Of a stretch of 64,000 nucleotides of DNA, positions 11,729 through 24,185 are shown in pieces (position 1 is the stretch's first letter; every line of letters starts with the position of its first letter). The stretch comes from Watersipora subatra (taxonomy: Eukaryota; Bryozoa; Gymnolaemata; Cheilostomatida; Watersiporidae), in contig NC_088708.1 in assembly GCF_963576615.1 (NCBI RefSeq), forward strand, positions 54,733,196-54,797,195, read 5' to 3'. The position numbers and the translations under genes are program-made. Under the pieces are notes generated by a model that made no database searches, was not told the origin of the DNA, and worked only from the letters and a program-made list of their open reading frames with translations.

Positions 11729-11971
11729 CATTATTATTGTGTTACAAAACATAATGTTAGTAGGAAGTCGTAATCGGAAAATTCTGTCACAAATATCTAA
11801 ACCACAAGCTCCAGTGGTGCAATCGGTTAGTGCGCTGTCCTTATAAACAGTATGAGATGCAGAGGCTGTGAGTTCGAGCCTCACCTGGAGCAAAACTTTA
11901 TTGTGTTACAAAACATGATGTTAGTGGAAATTCGCAATGGAAAACTTTTGTCACAAATATCTAAACCACAA

Positions 11972-12056
11972 GCTCCAGTGGTGCAATCGGTTAGCGCGCT
12001 GTACTTATAAACAGTATGAGATGCAGAGGCTGTGAGTTCGAGCCTCACCTGGAGCA
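11972..12056 (+). tRNA. tRNA-Ile-TAT: tRNA-Ile(UAU), GUGC/GCGC, T5 terminator
   Basis: Same form as 7,710; T5 run directly after the gene. Confidence 0.87.
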
Positions 12057-13281
12057 CATTTTTATTGTTTTACAAAACATAGTGTCAGTAAAATTTGCAA
12101 TGGAAAAATTTGGTGATTTGTACCCAAATCACAAGCTCCAGTGGTGCAATCGGTTAGCGCGCTGTACTTATAAACAGTATGAGATGCAGAGGCTGTGAGA
12201 TTGAGCCTCACCGCGAGCACATTATTATTGTGTTACAAAACATAATGTTAGTAGAAAGTCGCAATTGGAAAAATTTGCCACAAAGATCTAAAGCACAAGC
12301 TCCAGTGGCGCAATCGGTTAGTGCGCTGTACTTAAAAACAGTATGAGATGCAGAGGCTGTGAGATCGAGCCTCACCTGGAGCAAAACTTTATTGTGTTAC
12401 AAAACATGATGTTAGTGGAAATTCGCAATGGAAAATTTTGTCACAAATATCTAAACCACAAGCTCCAGTGGCGCAATCGGTTAGCGCGCTGTACTTATAA
12501 ACAGTATGAGATGCAGAGGCTGTGAGTTCGAGCTTCACCTAGAGCACATTATTATTGTGTTACAAAACATGATGTTAGTAGAAATTCGCAAAGGAAATAT
12601 TTGGTGAATTGTACCCAAATCACAAGCTCCAGTCATGCAAATGTTTGGTGTGCTGATCTTATAATCAGTATGACATGCAGAGGCTGTGAGTTCGAGCCTC
12701 ACCTGGAGCACATTTTTATTGTGTGACAAAACATTATGATAGTAGGAAGTCGTAATGGGAAAATTTTCTCACAAATATCTAAACCACAAGCTCCAGTGGT
12801 GCAATCGGTTAGTGCGCTGTACTTATAAACAGTATGAGATGCAGAGGCTGTAAGTTCGAGCCTCACCTTGACCACATTTTTATTGGGTTACAAAACAAAA
12901 TGTTAGTAGAAACTTGCAATGGGAAAAGTTTGTCACAAATACCGAAATCACAAGCTCCAGTGGTGCAATTGGTTAGTGAGCTGTATTTAAAAACAGTATG
13001 AGATGCAGAGGCTGTGAGTTCGAGCCTCACCTGGAGCACATTTTTATTGTTTTACAAAACATAATGTTAGTAGAAAGTCGCAATGGAAAAATTTGGTGAT
13101 TTGTACCTTAATCTCAAGCTCCAGTCATGCAATTGGTAAGTGCGCTGAACTTATAATCAGTATGACATGCAGAGACTCTGAGTTCGAGCCTCACCTGGAC
13201 CATACTTTTATTGTGTTACAAAACATTATGTTAGTAGAAAATCGGAATGGCAAGTTTTTGTCACAAATTTCTAAACCACAA

Positions 13282-13366
13282 GCTCCAGTGGCGCAATCGG
13301 TTAGTGCGCTGTACTTATAAACAGTATGAGATGCAGAGGCTGTGAGTTCGAGCCTCACCTGGAGCA
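13282..13366 (+). tRNA. tRNA-Ile-TAT: tRNA-Ile(UAU), GCGC/GUGC D stem
   Basis: Full set of pairs with one wobble in the D stem. The first T5 lies about 50 bases downstream in the spacer. Confidence 0.83.
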
Positions 13367-14272
13367 CATTATTATTGTGTTACAAAACATAATATCAGTA
13401 GAAATTCGCAACGGGAAATTTTTGTCACAAATATCTAAATCACAAGCTCCAGTGGTGCAATCGGTTAGTGAGCTGTACCTAAAAACAGTAGGAGATGCAG
13501 AGGCTGAGAGTTCGAGCCTCACCTGGAGCACATTATTATTGTGTTACAAAACATAATGTTAGTAGAAATTCGCAACGGGAAACTTTTGTCACAAATATCT
13601 AAATCACAAGCTCCAGTGGTGCAATTGGTTAGTGCGCTGAACTTATAATCAGTATGACATGCAGAGACTGTGAGTTCGAGCCTCACCTGGAGCACATTTT
13701 TATTGTTTTACAAAACATAATGTCAGTAGAAAATCGGAATGGCAAATTTCTGTCACAAATATATCAACCACAAGCTCCAGTGGTGCAATCGGTTAGCGCG
13801 CTGTACTTATAAACAGTATGAGATGCAGAGGCTGTGAGTTCGAGCTTCACCTGGAGCACATTATTATTGTGTTACAAAACATAATATCAGTAGAAATTCG
13901 CAACGGGAAATTTTTGTCACAAATATCTAAATCACAAGCTCCAGTGGTGCAATCGGTTAGTGAGCTGTACCTAAAAACAGTAGGAGATGCAGAGGCTGTG
14001 AGTTCGAGCCTCACCTGGAGCACATTTTTATTGTTTTACAAAACATAATATTAGTAGAAAGTCGCAATGGAAAAATTTGGTGATTTGTACCTTAATCTCA
14101 AGCTGCAGTCATGCAATTGGTTAGTGCGCTGAACTTATAATCAGTATGACATGCAGAGACTTTGAGTTCGAGCTTCACCTGGAGCACAATTTTATTGTTT
14201 TACAAAACATAATGTTAGTAGAAATTCGGAATGGCAAATTTTTGTCACAAATATCTTAACCACAAGCTCCAG

Positions 14273-14284
14273 TGGCGCAATCGG
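14273..14284 (+). promoter_or_regulatory. Pol III A box (representative)
   Basis: TGGCGCAATCGG fits the TRGYNNANNNG A-box consensus. Wobble variants TGGTGCAATCGG and TGGTGCAATTGG still fit; the class B and C form beginning TCATGCAA does not. Confidence 0.85.
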
Positions 14285-14329
14285 TTAGCGCGCTGTACTT
14301 ATAAACAGTATGAGATGCAGAGGCTGTGA

Positions 14330-14338
14330 GTTCGAGCC
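14330..14338 (+). promoter_or_regulatory. Pol III B box (representative)
   Basis: GTTCGAGCC fits the GWTCRANNC B-box core bound by TFIIIC. Common damaged forms in the array are GATCGAGCC (T54A), CTTCGAGCC (G53C) and GTTCGAGCT (C61U). Confidence 0.85.
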
Positions 14339-14352
14339 TCACCTGGAGCACA

Positions 14353-14357
14353 TTTTT
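14353..14357 (+). terminator. Pol III T5 terminator (representative)
   Basis: TTTTT starts two bases after the discriminator base. The equivalent position is TTATTATT or ACTTTATT in many other units, which removes the terminator. Confidence 0.8.
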
Positions 14358-15905
14358 ATTGTGTTACAAAACATAATGTTAGTAGGAAGTCGTAATCGGA
14401 AAATTCTGTCACAAATATCTAAACCACAAGCTCCAGTGGTGCAATCGGTTAGTGCGCTGTCCTTATAAACAGTATGAGATGCAGAGGCTGTGAGTTCGAG
14501 CCTCACCTGGAGCAAAACTTTATTGTGTTACAAAACATGATGTTAGTGGAAATTCGCAATGGAAAATTTTTGTCACAAATATCTAAACCACAAGCTCCAG
14601 TGGCGCAATCGGTTAGCGCGCTGTACTTATAAACAGTATGAGATGCAGAGGCTGTGAGTTCGAGCTTCACCTAGAGCACATTATTATTGTGTTACAAAAC
14701 ATGATGTTAGTAGAAATTCGCAAAGGAAATATTTGGTGAATTGTACCCAAATCACAAGCTCCAGTCATGCAAATGTTTGGTGTGCTGATCTTATAATCAG
14801 TATGACATGCAGAGGCTGTGAGTTCGAGCCTCACCTGGAGCACATTTTTATTGTGTGACAAAACATTATGATAGTAGGAAGTCGTAATGGGAAAATTTTC
14901 TCACAAATATCTAAACCACAAGCTCCAGTGGTGCAATCGGTTAGTGCGCTGTACTTATAAACAGTATGAGATGCAGAGGCTGTAAGTTCGAGCCTCACCT
15001 TGACCACATTTTTATTGGGTTACAAAACAAAATGTTAGTAGAAACTCGCAATGGGAAAAGTTTGTCACAAATACCGAAATCACAAGCTCCAGTGGTGCAA
15101 TTGGTTAGTGAGCTGTATTTAAAAACAGTATGAGATGCAGAGGCTGTGAGTTCGAGCCTCACCTGGAGCACATTTTTATTGTTTTACAAAACATAATGTT
15201 AGTAGAAAGTCGCAATGGAAAAATTTGGTGATTTGTACCTTAATCTCAAGCTCCAGTCATGCAATTGGTAAGTGCGCTGAACTTATAATCAGTATGACAT
15301 GCAGAGACTGTGAGTTCGAGCCTCACCTGGACCATACTTTTATTGTGTTACAAAACATTATGTTAGTAGAAATTCGGAATGGCAAATTTTTGTCACAAAT
15401 ATCTAAACCACAAGCTCCAGTGGCGCAATCGGTTAGCGCGCTGTACTTATAAACAGTATGAGATGCAGAGGCTGTGAGTTCGAGCTTCACCTGGAGCACA
15501 TTATTATTGTGTTACAAAACATAATATCAGTAGAAATTCGCAACGGGAAATTTTTGTCACAAATATCTAAATCACAAGCTCCAGTGGTGCAATCGGTTAG
15601 TGAGCTGTACCTAAAAACAGTAGGAGATGCAGAGGCTGTGAGTTCGAGCCTCACCTGGAGCACATTTTTATTGTTTTACAAAACATAATATTAGTAGAAA
15701 GTCGCAATGGAAAAATTTGGTGATTTGTACCTTAATCTCAAGCTGCAGTCATGCAATTGGTTAGTGCGCTGAACTTATAATCAGTATGACATGCAGAGAC
15801 TTTGAGTTCGAGCTTCACCTGGAGCACAATTTTATTGTTTTACAAAACATAATGTTAGTAGAAATTCGGAATGGCAAATTTTTGTCACAAATATCTCAAC
15901 CACAA

Positions 15906-15990
15906 GCTCCAGTGGCGCAATCGGTTAGCGCGCTGTACTTATAAACAGTATGAGATGCAGAGGCTGTGAGTTCGAGCCTCACCTGGAGCA
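15906..15990 (+). tRNA. tRNA-Ile-TAT: tRNA-Ile(UAU), consensus copy
   Basis: 6,393-bp counterpart of 9,513, with unchanged tRNA and spacer. Confidence 0.87.
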
Positions 15991-16233
15991 CATTATTATT
16001 GTGTTACAAAACATAATGTTAGTAGGAAGTCGTAATCGGAAAATTCTGTCACAAATATCTAAACCACAAGCTCCAGTGGTGCAATCGGTTAGTGCGCTGT
16101 CCTTATAAACAGTATGAGATGCAGAGGCTGTGAGTTCGAGCCTCACCTGGAGCAAAACTTTATTGTGTTACAAAACATGATGTTAGTGGAAATTCGCAAT
16201 GGAAAACTTTTGTCACAAATATCTAAACCACAA

Positions 16234-16318
16234 GCTCCAGTGGTGCAATCGGTTAGCGCGCTGTACTTATAAACAGTATGAGATGCAGAGGCTGTGAGTT
16301 CGAGCCTCACCTGGAGCA
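16234..16318 (+). tRNA. tRNA-Ile-TAT: tRNA-Ile(UAU), GUGC/GCGC, T5 terminator
   Basis: Counterpart of 9,841 but with the normal AGGCT variable loop. Confidence 0.87.
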
Positions 16319-18036
16319 CATTTTTATTGTTTTACAAAACATAGTGTCAGTAAAATTTGCAATGGAAAAATTTGGTGATTTGTACCCAAATCACAAGCTC
16401 CAGTGGTGCAATCGGTTAGCGCGCTGTACTTATAAACAGTATGAGATGCAGAGGCTGTGAGATCGAGCCTCACCGCGAGCACATTATTATTGTGTTACAA
16501 AACATAATGTTAGTAGAAAGTCGCAATTGGAAAAATTTGCCACAAAGATCTAAAGCACAAGCTCCAGTGGCGCAATCGGTTAGTGCGCTGTACTTAAAAA
16601 CAGTATGACATGCAGAGGCTGTGAGATCGAGCCTCACCTGGAGCAAAACTTTATTGTGTTACAAAACATGATGTTAGTGGAAATTCGCAATGGAAAATTT
16701 TTGTCACAAATATCTAAACCACAAGCTCCAGTGGCGCAATCGGTTAGCGCGCTGTACTTATAAACAGTATGAGATGCAGAGGCTGTGAGTTCGAGCTTCA
16801 CCTAGAGCACATTATTATTGTGTTACAAAACATGATGTTAGTAGAAATTCGCAAAGGAAATATTTGGTGAATTGTACCCAAATCACAAGCTCCAGTCATG
16901 CAAATGTTTGGTGTGCTGATCTTATAATCAGTATGACATGCAGAGGCTGTGAGTTCGAGCCTCACCTGGAGCACATTTTTATTGTGTGACAAAACATTAT
17001 GATAGTAGGAAGTCGTAATGGGAAAATTTTCTCACAAATATCTAAACCACAAGCTCCAGTGGTGCAATCGGTTAGTGCGCTGTACTTATAAACAGTATGA
17101 GATGCAGAGGCTGTAAGTTCGAGCCTCACCTTGACCACATTTTTATTGGGTTACAAAACAAAATGTTAGTAGAAACTCGCAATGGGAAAAGTTTGTCACA
17201 AATACCGAAATCACAAGCTCCAGTGGTGCAATTGGTTAGTGAGCTGTATTTAAAAACAGTATGAGATGCAGAGGCTGTGAGTTCGAGCCTCACCTGGAGC
17301 ACATTTTTATTGTTTTACAAAACATAATGTTAGTAGAAAGTCGCAATGGAAAAATTTGGTGATTTGTACCTTAATCTCAAGCTCCAGTCATGCAATTGGT
17401 AAGTGCGCTGAACTTATAATCAGTATGACATGCAGAGACTGTGAGTTCGAGCCTCACCTGGACCATACTTTTATTGTGTTACAAAACATTATGTTAGTAG
17501 AAATTCGGAATGGCAAATTTTTGTCACAAATATCTAAACCACAAGCTCCAGTGGCGCAATCGGTTAGCGCGCTGTACTTATAAACAGTATGAGATGCAGA
17601 GGCTGTGAGTTCGAGCTTCACCTGGAGCACATTATTATTGTGTTACAAAACATAATATCAGTAGAAATTCGCAACGGGAAATTTTTGTCACAAATATCTA
17701 AATCACAAGCTCCAGTGGTGCAATCGGTTAGTGAGCTGTACCTAAAAACAGTAGGAGATGCAGAGGCTGTGAGTTCGAGCCTCACCTGGAGCACATTTTT
17801 ATTGTTTTACAAAACATAATATTAGTAGAAAGTCGCAATGGAAAAATTTGGTGATTTGTACCTTAATCTCAAGCTGCAGTCATGCAATTGGTTAGTGCGC
17901 TGAACTTATAATCAGTATGACATGCAGAGACTTTGAGTTCGAGCTTCACCTGGAGCACAATTTTATTGTTTTACAAAACATAATGTTAGTAGAAATTCGG
18001 AATGGCAAATTTTTGTCACAAATATCTCAACCACAA

Positions 18037-18121
18037 GCTCCAGTGGCGCAATCGGTTAGCGCGCTGTACTTATAAACAGTATGAGATGCAGAGGCTGTGA
18101 GTTCGAGCCTCACCTGGAGCA
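18037..18121 (+). tRNA. tRNA-Ile-TAT: tRNA-Ile(UAU), consensus copy
   Basis: Counterpart of 11,644; T4-free spacer, then class F at 18,201. Confidence 0.87.
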
Positions 18122-18364
18122 CATTATTATTGTGTTACAAAACATAATGTTAGTAGGAAGTCGTAATCGGAAAATTCTGTCACAAATATCTAAACCACAA
18201 GCTCCAGTGGTGCAATCGGTTAGTGCGCTGTCCTTATAAACAGTATGAGATGCAGAGGCTGTGAGTTCGAGCCTCACCTGGAGCAAAACTTTATTGTGTT
18301 ACAAAACATGATGTTAGTGGAAATTCGCAATGGAAAACTTTTGTCACAAATATCTAAACCACAA

Positions 18365-18449
18365 GCTCCAGTGGTGCAATCGGTTAGCGCGCTGTACTTA
18401 TAAACAGTATGAGATGCAGAGGCTGTGAGTTCGAGCCTCACCTGGAGCA
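18365..18449 (+). tRNA. tRNA-Ile-TAT: tRNA-Ile(UAU), GUGC/GCGC, T5 terminator
   Basis: Counterpart of 11,972, fully paired. Confidence 0.87.
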
Positions 18450-19674
18450 CATTTTTATTGTTTTACAAAACATAGTGTCAGTAAAATTTGCAATGGAAAA
18501 ATTTGGTGATTTGTACCCAAATCACAAGCTCCAGTGGTGCAATCGGTTAGCGCGCTGTACTTATAAACAGTATGAGATGCAGAGGCTGTGAGATCGAGCC
18601 TCACCGCGAGCACATTATTATTGTGTTACAAAACATAATGTTAGTAGAAAGTCGCAATTGGAAAAATTTGCCACAAAGATCTAAAGCACAAGCTCCAGTG
18701 GCGCAATCGGTTAGTGCGCTGTACTTAAAAACAGTATGAGATGCAGAGGCTGTGAGATCGAGCCTCACCTGGAGCAAAACTTTATTGTGTTACAAAACAT
18801 GATGTTAGTGGAAATTCGCAATGGAAAATTTTGTCACAAATATCTAAACCACAAGCTCCAGTGGCGCAATCGGTTAGCGCGCTGTACTTATAAACAGTAT
18901 GAGATGCAGAGGCTGTGAGTTCGAGCTTCACCTAGAGCACATTATTATTGTGTTACAAAACATGATGTTAGTAGAAATTCGCAAAGGAAATATTTGGTGA
19001 ATTGTACCCAAATCACAAGCTCCAGTCATGCAAATGTTTGGTGTGCTGATCTTATAATCAGTATGACATGCAGAGGCTGTGAGTTCGAGCCTCACCTGGA
19101 GCACATTTTTATTGTGTGACAAAACATTATGATAGTAGGAAGTCGTAATGGGAAAATTTTCTCACAAATATCTAAACCACAAGCTCCAGTGGTGCAATCG
19201 GTTAGTGCGCTGTACTTATAAACAGTATGAGATGCAGAGGCTGTAAGTTCGAGCCTCACCTTGACCACATTTTTATTGGGTTACAAAACAAAATGTTAGT
19301 AGAAACTTGCAATGGGAAAAGTTTGTCACAAATACCGAAATCACAAGCTCCAGTGGTGCAATTGGTTAGTGAGCTGTATTTAAAAACAGTATGAGATGCA
19401 GAGGCTGTGAGTTCGAGCCTCACCTGGAGCACATTTTTATTGTTTTACAAAACATAATGTTAGTAGAAAGTCGCAATGGAAAAATTTGGTGATTTGTACC
19501 TTAATCTCAAGCTCCAGTCATGCAATTGGTAAGTGCGCTGAACTTATAATCAGTATGACATGCAGAGACTCTGAGTTCGAGCCTCACCTGGACCATACTT
19601 TTATTGTGTTACAAAACATTATGTTAGTAGAAAATCGGAATGGCAAGTTTTTGTCACAAATTTCTAAACCACAA

Positions 19675-19759
19675 GCTCCAGTGGCGCAATCGGTTAGTGC
19701 GCTGTACTTATAAACAGTATGAGATGCAGAGGCTGTGAGTTCGAGCCTCACCTGGAGCA
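19675..19759 (+). tRNA. tRNA-Ile-TAT: tRNA-Ile(UAU), GCGC/GUGC D stem
   Basis: Counterpart of 13,282 in the second super-repeat. Confidence 0.83.
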
Positions 19760-20658
19760 CATTATTATTGTGTTACAAAACATAATATCAGTAGAAATTC
19801 GCAACGGGAAATTTTTGTCACAAATATCTAAATCACAAGCTCCAGTGGTGCAATCGGTTAGTGAGCTGTACCTAAAAACAGTAGGAGATGCAGAGGCTGA
19901 GAGTTCGAGCCTCACCTGGAGCACATTATTATTGTGTTACAAAACATAATGTTAGTAGAAATTCGCAACGGGAAACTTTTGTCACAAATATCTAAATCAC
20001 AAGCTCCAGTGGTGCAATTGGTTAGTGCGCTGAACTTATAATCAGTATGACATGCAGAGACTGTGAGTTCGAGCCTCACCTGGAGCACATTTTTATTGTT
20101 TTACAAAACATAATGTCAGTAGAAAATCGGAATGGCAAATTTCTGTCACAAATATATCAACCACAAGCTCCAGTGGTGCAATCGGTTAGCGCGCTGTACT
20201 TATAAACAGTATGAGATGCAGAGGCTGTGAGTTCGAGCTTCACCTGGAGCACATTATTATTGTGTTACAAAACATAATATCAGTAGAAATTCGCAACGGG
20301 AAATTTTTGTCACAAATATCTAAATCACAAGCTCCAGTGGTGCAATCGGTTAGTGAGCTGTACCTAAAAACAGTAGGAGATGCAGAGGCTGTGAGTTCGA
20401 GCCTCACCTGGAGCACATTTTTATTGTTTTACAAAACATAATATTAGTAGAAAGTCGCAATGGAAAAATTTGGTGATTTGTACCTTAATCTCAAGCTGCA
20501 GTCATGCAATTGGTTAGTGCGCTGAACTTATAATCAGTATGACATGCAGAGACTTTGAGTTCGAGCTTCACCTGGAGCACAATTTTATTGTTTTACAAAA
20601 CATAATGTTAGTAGAAATTCGGAATGGCAAATTTTTGTCACAAATATCTTAACCACAA

Positions 20659-20743
20659 GCTCCAGTGGCGCAATCGGTTAGCGCGCTGTACTTATAAACA
20701 GTATGAGATGCAGAGGCTGTGAGTTCGAGCCTCACCTGGAGCA
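20659..20743 (+). tRNA. tRNA-Ile-TAT: tRNA-Ile(UAU), consensus body plus T5
   Basis: Exact counterpart of the best copy at 14,266, including the T5 terminator and the upstream ATATCTTAACC spacer change. Confidence 0.9.
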
Positions 20744-20986
20744 CATTTTTATTGTGTTACAAAACATAATGTTAGTAGGAAGTCGTAATCGGAAAATTCT
20801 GTCACAAATATCTAAACCACAAGCTCCAGTGGTGCAATCGGTTAGTGCGCTGTCCTTATAAACAGTATGAGATGCAGAGGCTGTGAGTTCGAGCCTCACC
20901 TGGAGCAAAACTTTATTGTGTTACAAAACATGATGTTAGTGGAAATTCGCAATGGAAAACTTTTGTCACAAATATCTAAACCACAA

Positions 20987-21071
20987 GCTCCAGTGGTGCA
21001 ATCGGTTAGCGCGCTGTACTTATAAACAGTATGAGATGCAGAGGCTGTGAGTTCGAGCCTCACCTGGAGCA
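20987..21071 (+). tRNA. tRNA-Ile-TAT: tRNA-Ile(UAU), GUGC/GCGC, T5 terminator
   Basis: Fully paired. Lies just past the end of super-repeat copy 2; copy 1 has no counterpart because the equivalent monomers are missing there. Confidence 0.86.
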
Positions 21072-22461
21072 CATTTTTATTGTTTTACAAAACATAGTGT
21101 CAGTAAAATTTGCAATGGAAAAATTTGGTGATTTGTACCCAAATCACAAGCTCCAGTGGTGCAATCGGTTAGCGCGCTGTACTTATAAACAGTATGAGAT
21201 GCAGAGGCTGTGAGATCGAGCCTCACCGCGAGCACATTATTATTGTGTTACAAAACATAATGTTAGTAGAAAGTCGCAATTGGAAAAATTTGCCACAAAG
21301 ATCTAAAGCACAAGCTCCAGTGGCGCAATCGGTTAGTGCGCTGTACTTAAAAACAGTATGAGATGCAGAGGCTGTGAGATCGAGCCTCACCTGGAGCAAA
21401 ACTTTATTGTGTTACAAAACATGATGTTAGTGGAAATTCGCAATGGAAAATTTTTGTCACAAATATCTAAACCACAAGCTCCAGTGGCGCAATCGGTTAG
21501 CGCGCTGTACTTATAAACAGTATGAGATGCAGAGGCTGTGAGTTCGAGCTTCACCTAGAGCACATTATTATTGTGTTACAAAACATGATGTTAGTAGAAA
21601 TTCGCAAAGGAAATATTTGGTGAATTGTACCCAAATCACAAGCTCCAGTCATGCAAATGTTTGGTGTGCTGATCTTATAATCAGTATGACATGCAGAGGC
21701 TGTGAGTTCGAGCCTCACCTGGAGCACATTTTTATTGTGTGACAAAACATTATGATAGTAGGAAGTCGTAATGGGAAAATTTTCTCACAAATATCTAAAC
21801 CACAAGCCCCAGTGGTGCAATCGGTTAGTGCGCTGTACTTATAAACAGTATGAGATGCAGAGGCTGTAAGTTCGAGCCTCACCTTGACCACATTTTTATT
21901 GGGTTACAAAACAAAATGTTAGTAGAAACTCGCAATGGGAAAAGTTTGTCACAAATACCGAAATCACAAGCTCCAGTGGTGCAATTGGTTAGTGAGCTGT
22001 ATTTAAAAACAGTATGAGATGCAGAGGCTGTGAGTTCGAGCCTCACCTGGAGCACATTTTTATTGTTTTACAAAACATAATATTAGTAGAAAGTCGCAAT
22101 GGAAAAATTTGGTGATTTGTTCCTAAATCTCAAGCTCCAGTCATGCAATTGGTTAGTGCGCTGAACTTATAATCGGTATGACATGCAGAGACTGTGAGTT
22201 CGAGCTTCACCTGGAGCACAATTTTATTGTTTTACAAAACATAATGTTAGTAGAAATTCGGAATGGCAAAATTTTGTCACAAATATCTCAACCACAAGCT
22301 CCAGTGGCGCAATCGGTTAGCGCGGTGTACTTATAAACAGCATGAGATGCAGAGGCTGTGAGTTCGAGCCTCACCTGGAGCACATTATTATTGTGTTACA
22401 AAACATAATGTTAGTAGAAAATCGGAATGGCAAATTTTTGTCACAAATATCTCAACCACAA

Positions 22462-22546
22462 GCTCCAGTGGCGCAATTGGTTAGCGCGCTGTACTTATAA
22501 ACAGTATGAAATGCAGAGGCTGTGAGTTCGAGCCTCACCTGGAGCA
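22462..22546 (+). tRNA. tRNA-Ile-TAT: tRNA-Ile(UAU), intron ends GAA
   Basis: D loop AATTGGTTA, with stems intact. The intron is AACAGTATGAA, one of the few intron changes in an otherwise sound copy. T4-free spacer downstream. Confidence 0.8.
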
Positions 22547-23608
22547 CATTATTATTGTGTTACAAAACATAATGTTAGTAGGAAGTCGTAATCGGAAAAT
22601 CTGTTATAAATATCTAAACCACAAGCTCCAGTGGTGCAATCGGTTAGTGCGCTGTCCTTATAAACAGTATGAGATGCAGAGGCTGTGACTTCGAGCCTCA
22701 CCTGGAGCAAAACTTTATTGTGTTACAAAACATGATGTTAGTGGAAATTCGCAATGGAAAATTTTTGTCACAAATATCTAAACCACAAGCTCCAGTGGCG
22801 CAATCGGTTAGCGCGCTGTACTTATAAACAGTATGAGATGCAGAGGCTGTGAGTTCGAGCTTCACCTAGAGCACATTATTATTGTGTTACAAAACATGAT
22901 GTTAGTAGAAATTCGCAAAGGAAATATTTGGTGAATTGTACCCAAATCACAAGCTCCAGTCATGCAAATGTTTGGTGTGCTGATCTTATAATCAGTATGA
23001 CATGCAGAGGCTGTGAGTTCGAGCCTCACCTGGAGCACATTTTTATTGTGTGACAAGACATTATGATAGTAGGAAGTCGTCATGGGAAAATTTTCTCACA
23101 AATATCTAAACCACAAGCTCCAGTGGTGCAATCGGTTAGTGCGCTGTACTTATAAACAGTATGAGATGCAGAGGCTGTGAGTTCGAGCCTCACCTTGACC
23201 ACATTTTTATTGTGTTACGAAACAAAATGATAGTAGAAAGTCGCAATGGGAAAAGTTTGTCACAAATACCGAAATCACAAGCTCCAGTGGTGCAATTGGT
23301 TAGTGAGCTGTACTTAAAAACAGTATGAGATGCAGAGGCTGTGAGTTCGAGCCTCACCTGGAGCACATTTTTATTGTTTTACAAAACATAATGTTAGTAG
23401 AAAGTCGCAATGGAAAAATTTGGTGATTTGTGCCTTAATCTCAAGCTCCAGTCATGCAATTGGTAAGTGCGCTGAACTTATAATCAGTATGACATGCAGA
23501 GACTGTGAGTTCGAGCCTCACCTGGAGCACATTTTTATTGTGTTACAAAACATGATGTTAGTGGAAATTCGCAATGGAAAATTTTTGTCACAAATATCTA
23601 AACCACAA

Positions 23609-23693
23609 GCTCCAGTGGCGCAATCGGTTAGCGCGCTGTACTTATAAACAGTATGAGATGCAGAGACTGTGAGTTCGAGCCTCACCTGGAGCA
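23609..23693 (+). tRNA. tRNA-Ile-TAT: tRNA-Ile(UAU), variable loop AGACT
   Basis: All stems are sound. The variable loop carries the A otherwise seen in class C, suggesting a conversion tract. A T4 lies about 12 bases downstream. Confidence 0.8.
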
Positions 23694-24100
23694 CATTATT
23701 ATTGTTTTACAAAACATAATGTTAGTAGAAATTCGGAATGGCAAATTTTTGTCACAAATATCTAAACCACAAGCTCCAGTTGCGCAATCGGTTAGCGCGC
23801 TGTACTTATAAACAGTATGAGATGCAGAGGCTGTGAGTTCGAGCTTCACCTGGAGCACATTATTATTGTGTTACAAAACATAATGTTAGTAGGAAGTCGT
23901 AATCGGAAAATTCTGTCGCAAATATCTAAACCACAAGCTCCAGTGGTGCAATCGGTTAGTGCGCTGTCCTTATAAACAGTATGAGATGCGGAGGCTGTGA
24001 GTTCGAGCCTCACCTGGAGCAAAACTTTATTGTGTTACAAAACATGATGTTAGTGGAAATTCGCAATGGAAAACTTTTGTCACAAATATCTAAACCACAA

Positions 24101-24185
24101 GCTCCAGTGGTGCAATCGGTTAGCGCGCTGTACTTATAAACAGTATGAGATGCAGAGGCTGTGAGTTCGAGCCTCACCTGGAGCA
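24101..24185 (+). tRNA. tRNA-Ile-TAT: tRNA-Ile(UAU), GUGC/GCGC, T5 terminator
   Basis: Fully paired; same cassette as 7,710, outside the regular 13-mer region. Confidence 0.86.

Larger units (their letters stand above)
14266..14350 (+). tRNA. tRNA-Ile-TAT: tRNA-Ile(UAU), best copy: consensus body plus T5
   Basis: This unit combines the exact consensus body with an immediate terminator. Acceptor GCTCCAG/CTGGAGC; D stem GCGC/GCGC; anticodon stem CTGTA/TGCAG (T30-G40 wobble); anticodon TAT at 14,300-14,302; intron at 14,304-14,314; T stem GTGAG/CTCAC; A73 at 14,350. A box TGGCGCAATCGG at 14,273-14,284, B box GTTCGAGCC at 14,330-14,338, T5 at 14,353-14,357. The product would decode AUA isoleucine codons after splicing by the tRNA splicing endonuclease. 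Activity cannot be told from sequence. Confidence 0.9.
8172..14564 (+). repeat. 6,393-bp super-repeat, copy 1
   Basis: Three 2,131-bp higher-order repeats form a block that recurs directly behind itself with an offset of 6,393 bp. Matching landmarks include tRNA genes 9,513/15,906, 11,644/18,037, 13,282/19,675 and 14,266/20,659, and the extra three-monomer insertion. Both ends fall at the same place in the spacer (AAATTTTTGTCAC against AAACTTTTGTCAC), as expected from unequal crossing-over in register. Few differences are visible; one is a variable-loop A at about 9,897. Confidence 0.85.
14565..20957 (+). repeat. 6,393-bp super-repeat, copy 2
   Basis: Second copy of the preceding block, in direct contact with it. 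After about 20,957 the sequence changes to a different register. The high identity with copy 1 implies a recent duplication or conversion, or an assembly duplication. Confidence 0.85.
6600..21900 (+). repeat. 2,131-bp (13-monomer) higher-order repeat region
   Basis: The same ordered set of monomer classes recurs every 2,130-2,132 bp. Equivalent points in the class C monomer lie at 6,701, 8,832, 10,963, 13,093, 15,225, 17,356 and 19,486. The order includes a UAA-type unit, class C, a U61-wobble unit, class E, another class C, a canonical unit, class F, a GUGC/GCGC unit with T5, units with broken acceptor stems, and class B. The copies at about 13.3-14.3 and 19.7-20.7 kb carry an extra 492 bp (three monomers). 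In the first of these a neighbouring 492-bp stretch is missing, so its length is unchanged. Outer limits are approximate. Confidence 0.88.
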
